DNA of 6,273 nt from NCBI GenBank assembly GCA_023395695.1, contig JAEWYJ010000083.1, forward strand, positions 1-6,273, read 5' to 3'. Under the pieces are notes generated by a model, which saw only the letters and a program-made list of their open reading frames with translations, ran no database searches and was not told the origin of the DNA. This document shows, in pieces, positions 5,850-6,273 of the stretch. Both the position numbers and the translations under genes were made by a program. The first letter of the stretch is position 1. Each line of letters opens with the position of its first letter. Source of the DNA: Bacillota bacterium (GTDB taxonomy: Bacteria; Bacillota; Clostridia; Oscillospirales; Ruminococcaceae).

Positions 5850-6273
5850 GTGCCTGAAACTAAAAACAAAACGTCCGCCGAGGGAAAGAACGTTTTCTCC
5901 CGGCGCTCAGGATTTGCGCCTAAAAACCGCCCGCAGGCTTCTGAAAATGCCATGATGACCGGAACGGGTTTGTACGGGAAGGTGGATTTGGACGCACAAC
6001 CGGCTGCCGCACCCAAGCAGGTGCAGGAGCAGCCCCGGCAAAAGCAGGCTTCCGGGACACACCGGCCCAGAAAGCCGCTTTCAAAAAAAGAGGTGCTGGA
6101 GCAGAAGTCCGACACCCGCACCGATTTACCCGCCGCGCTCAAAGAGACGGCGCAGCCGCAAAAGCCGGCCGGGTATCGCCGTGGCCGTCCCAAAAAACCG
6201 GCTGCCGCGCAGCCGACGGCCGCCGAAGCGGCGCCGACCGTAACAGTGCCCGCCGAAGTTAAGAAGCCTAAAA
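5850..6273 (+). CDS. Basic, disordered N-terminal region of an unrecognised protein with an AT-hook-like motif (partial)
   Basis: The frame is open from 5850 to the window end (141 codons plus one base, no stop), so the gene is cut off. The start is GTG at 5850, chosen because GGAGG (5838-5842) lies 7 nt upstream. An in-frame ATG at 5823 would place that ribosome binding site inside the gene and lacks one of its own. The visible part is rich in Lys, Arg, Pro, Ala and Gln, with no predicted globular domain, signal peptide or membrane segment. The segment RRGRPKKPAAAQ (about residues 111-122) matches the AT-hook pattern, a basic-flanked GRP core that binds the minor groove of AT-rich DNA or sometimes RNA. 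Such tails precede domains in some Rho factors, IF-2, helicases and nucleoid proteins, but the identity cannot be settled here. The perfect promoter upstream suggests good expression. Confidence 0.78.
   Translation, partial: MPETKNKTSAEGKNVFSRRSGFAPKNRPQASENAMMTGTGLYGKVDLDAQPAAAPKQVQEQPRQKQASGTHRPRKPLSKKEVLEQKSDTRTDLPAALKETAQPQKPAGYRRGRPKKPAAAQPTAAEAAPTVTVPAEVKKPK

Noticed and set aside
5753..6193. A 146-codon minus-strand open frame opposite the AT-hook gene
   Set aside because: Its product is Cys/Ser/Phe-rich with no family resemblance, and the opposite strand has a consensus promoter, a good ribosome binding site and an uninterrupted frame.

Overview
The window holds five complete housekeeping genes and the start of a sixth. 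It most resembles a chromosomal segment of a Gram-positive anaerobe of the Clostridia. Reasons: secG directly followed by rnr (a Firmicutes arrangement), strong GGAGG ribosome binding sites, sigma-A type TTGACA/TATAAT promoters, a two-gene iscS-iscU operon without iscR, hscBA or fdx, and GC-rich coding DNA beside AT-rich intergenic DNA. An Oscillospiraceae/Ruminococcaceae-like lineage would fit, but that placement is inference. There are no signs of phage, transposons, CRISPR, tRNA or rRNA.

Layout. 1-269: no recognised gene. A perfect 13-bp hairpin (42-75) with its better U-tract on the minus strand, other dyads, and the secG promoter. 270-512 (+): secG, closed by a strong terminator at 529-564. 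714-2834 (+): rnr, encoding RNase R. 2835-3036: convergent intergenic region ending in a hairpin shared with the genes on the other strand. 3037-4713 (-): iscS-iscU operon, cysteine desulfurase plus Fe-S scaffold, with a promoter about 300 bp upstream and a long structured leader. 5029-5484 (-): rnhA, encoding RNase HI, with its own promoter. 5485-5849: divergent control region containing the rnhA promoter and a perfect consensus promoter pointing right. 5850-6273 (+): beginning of a gene whose N-terminal part is disordered, basic and carries an AT-hook-like motif; it runs off the end.

Functional links. SecG supports protein export, RNase R degrades structured RNA, and RNase HI removes RNA from RNA:DNA hybrids. 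IscS and IscU form the core of Fe-S cluster assembly: IscS supplies sulfur and IscU is the scaffold. The partial last gene may bind nucleic acid, but only its low-complexity N-terminus is visible.

The genes are ordinary. No exciting new system is evident. What merits a second look lies in the control regions and protein tails: an operator-like dyad inside the isc promoter, a ~270-nt isc leader, a possible minus-strand structured RNA divergent from secG, a Cys/His-rich tail on IscU, and the AT-hook protein with a long leader behind a consensus promoter.
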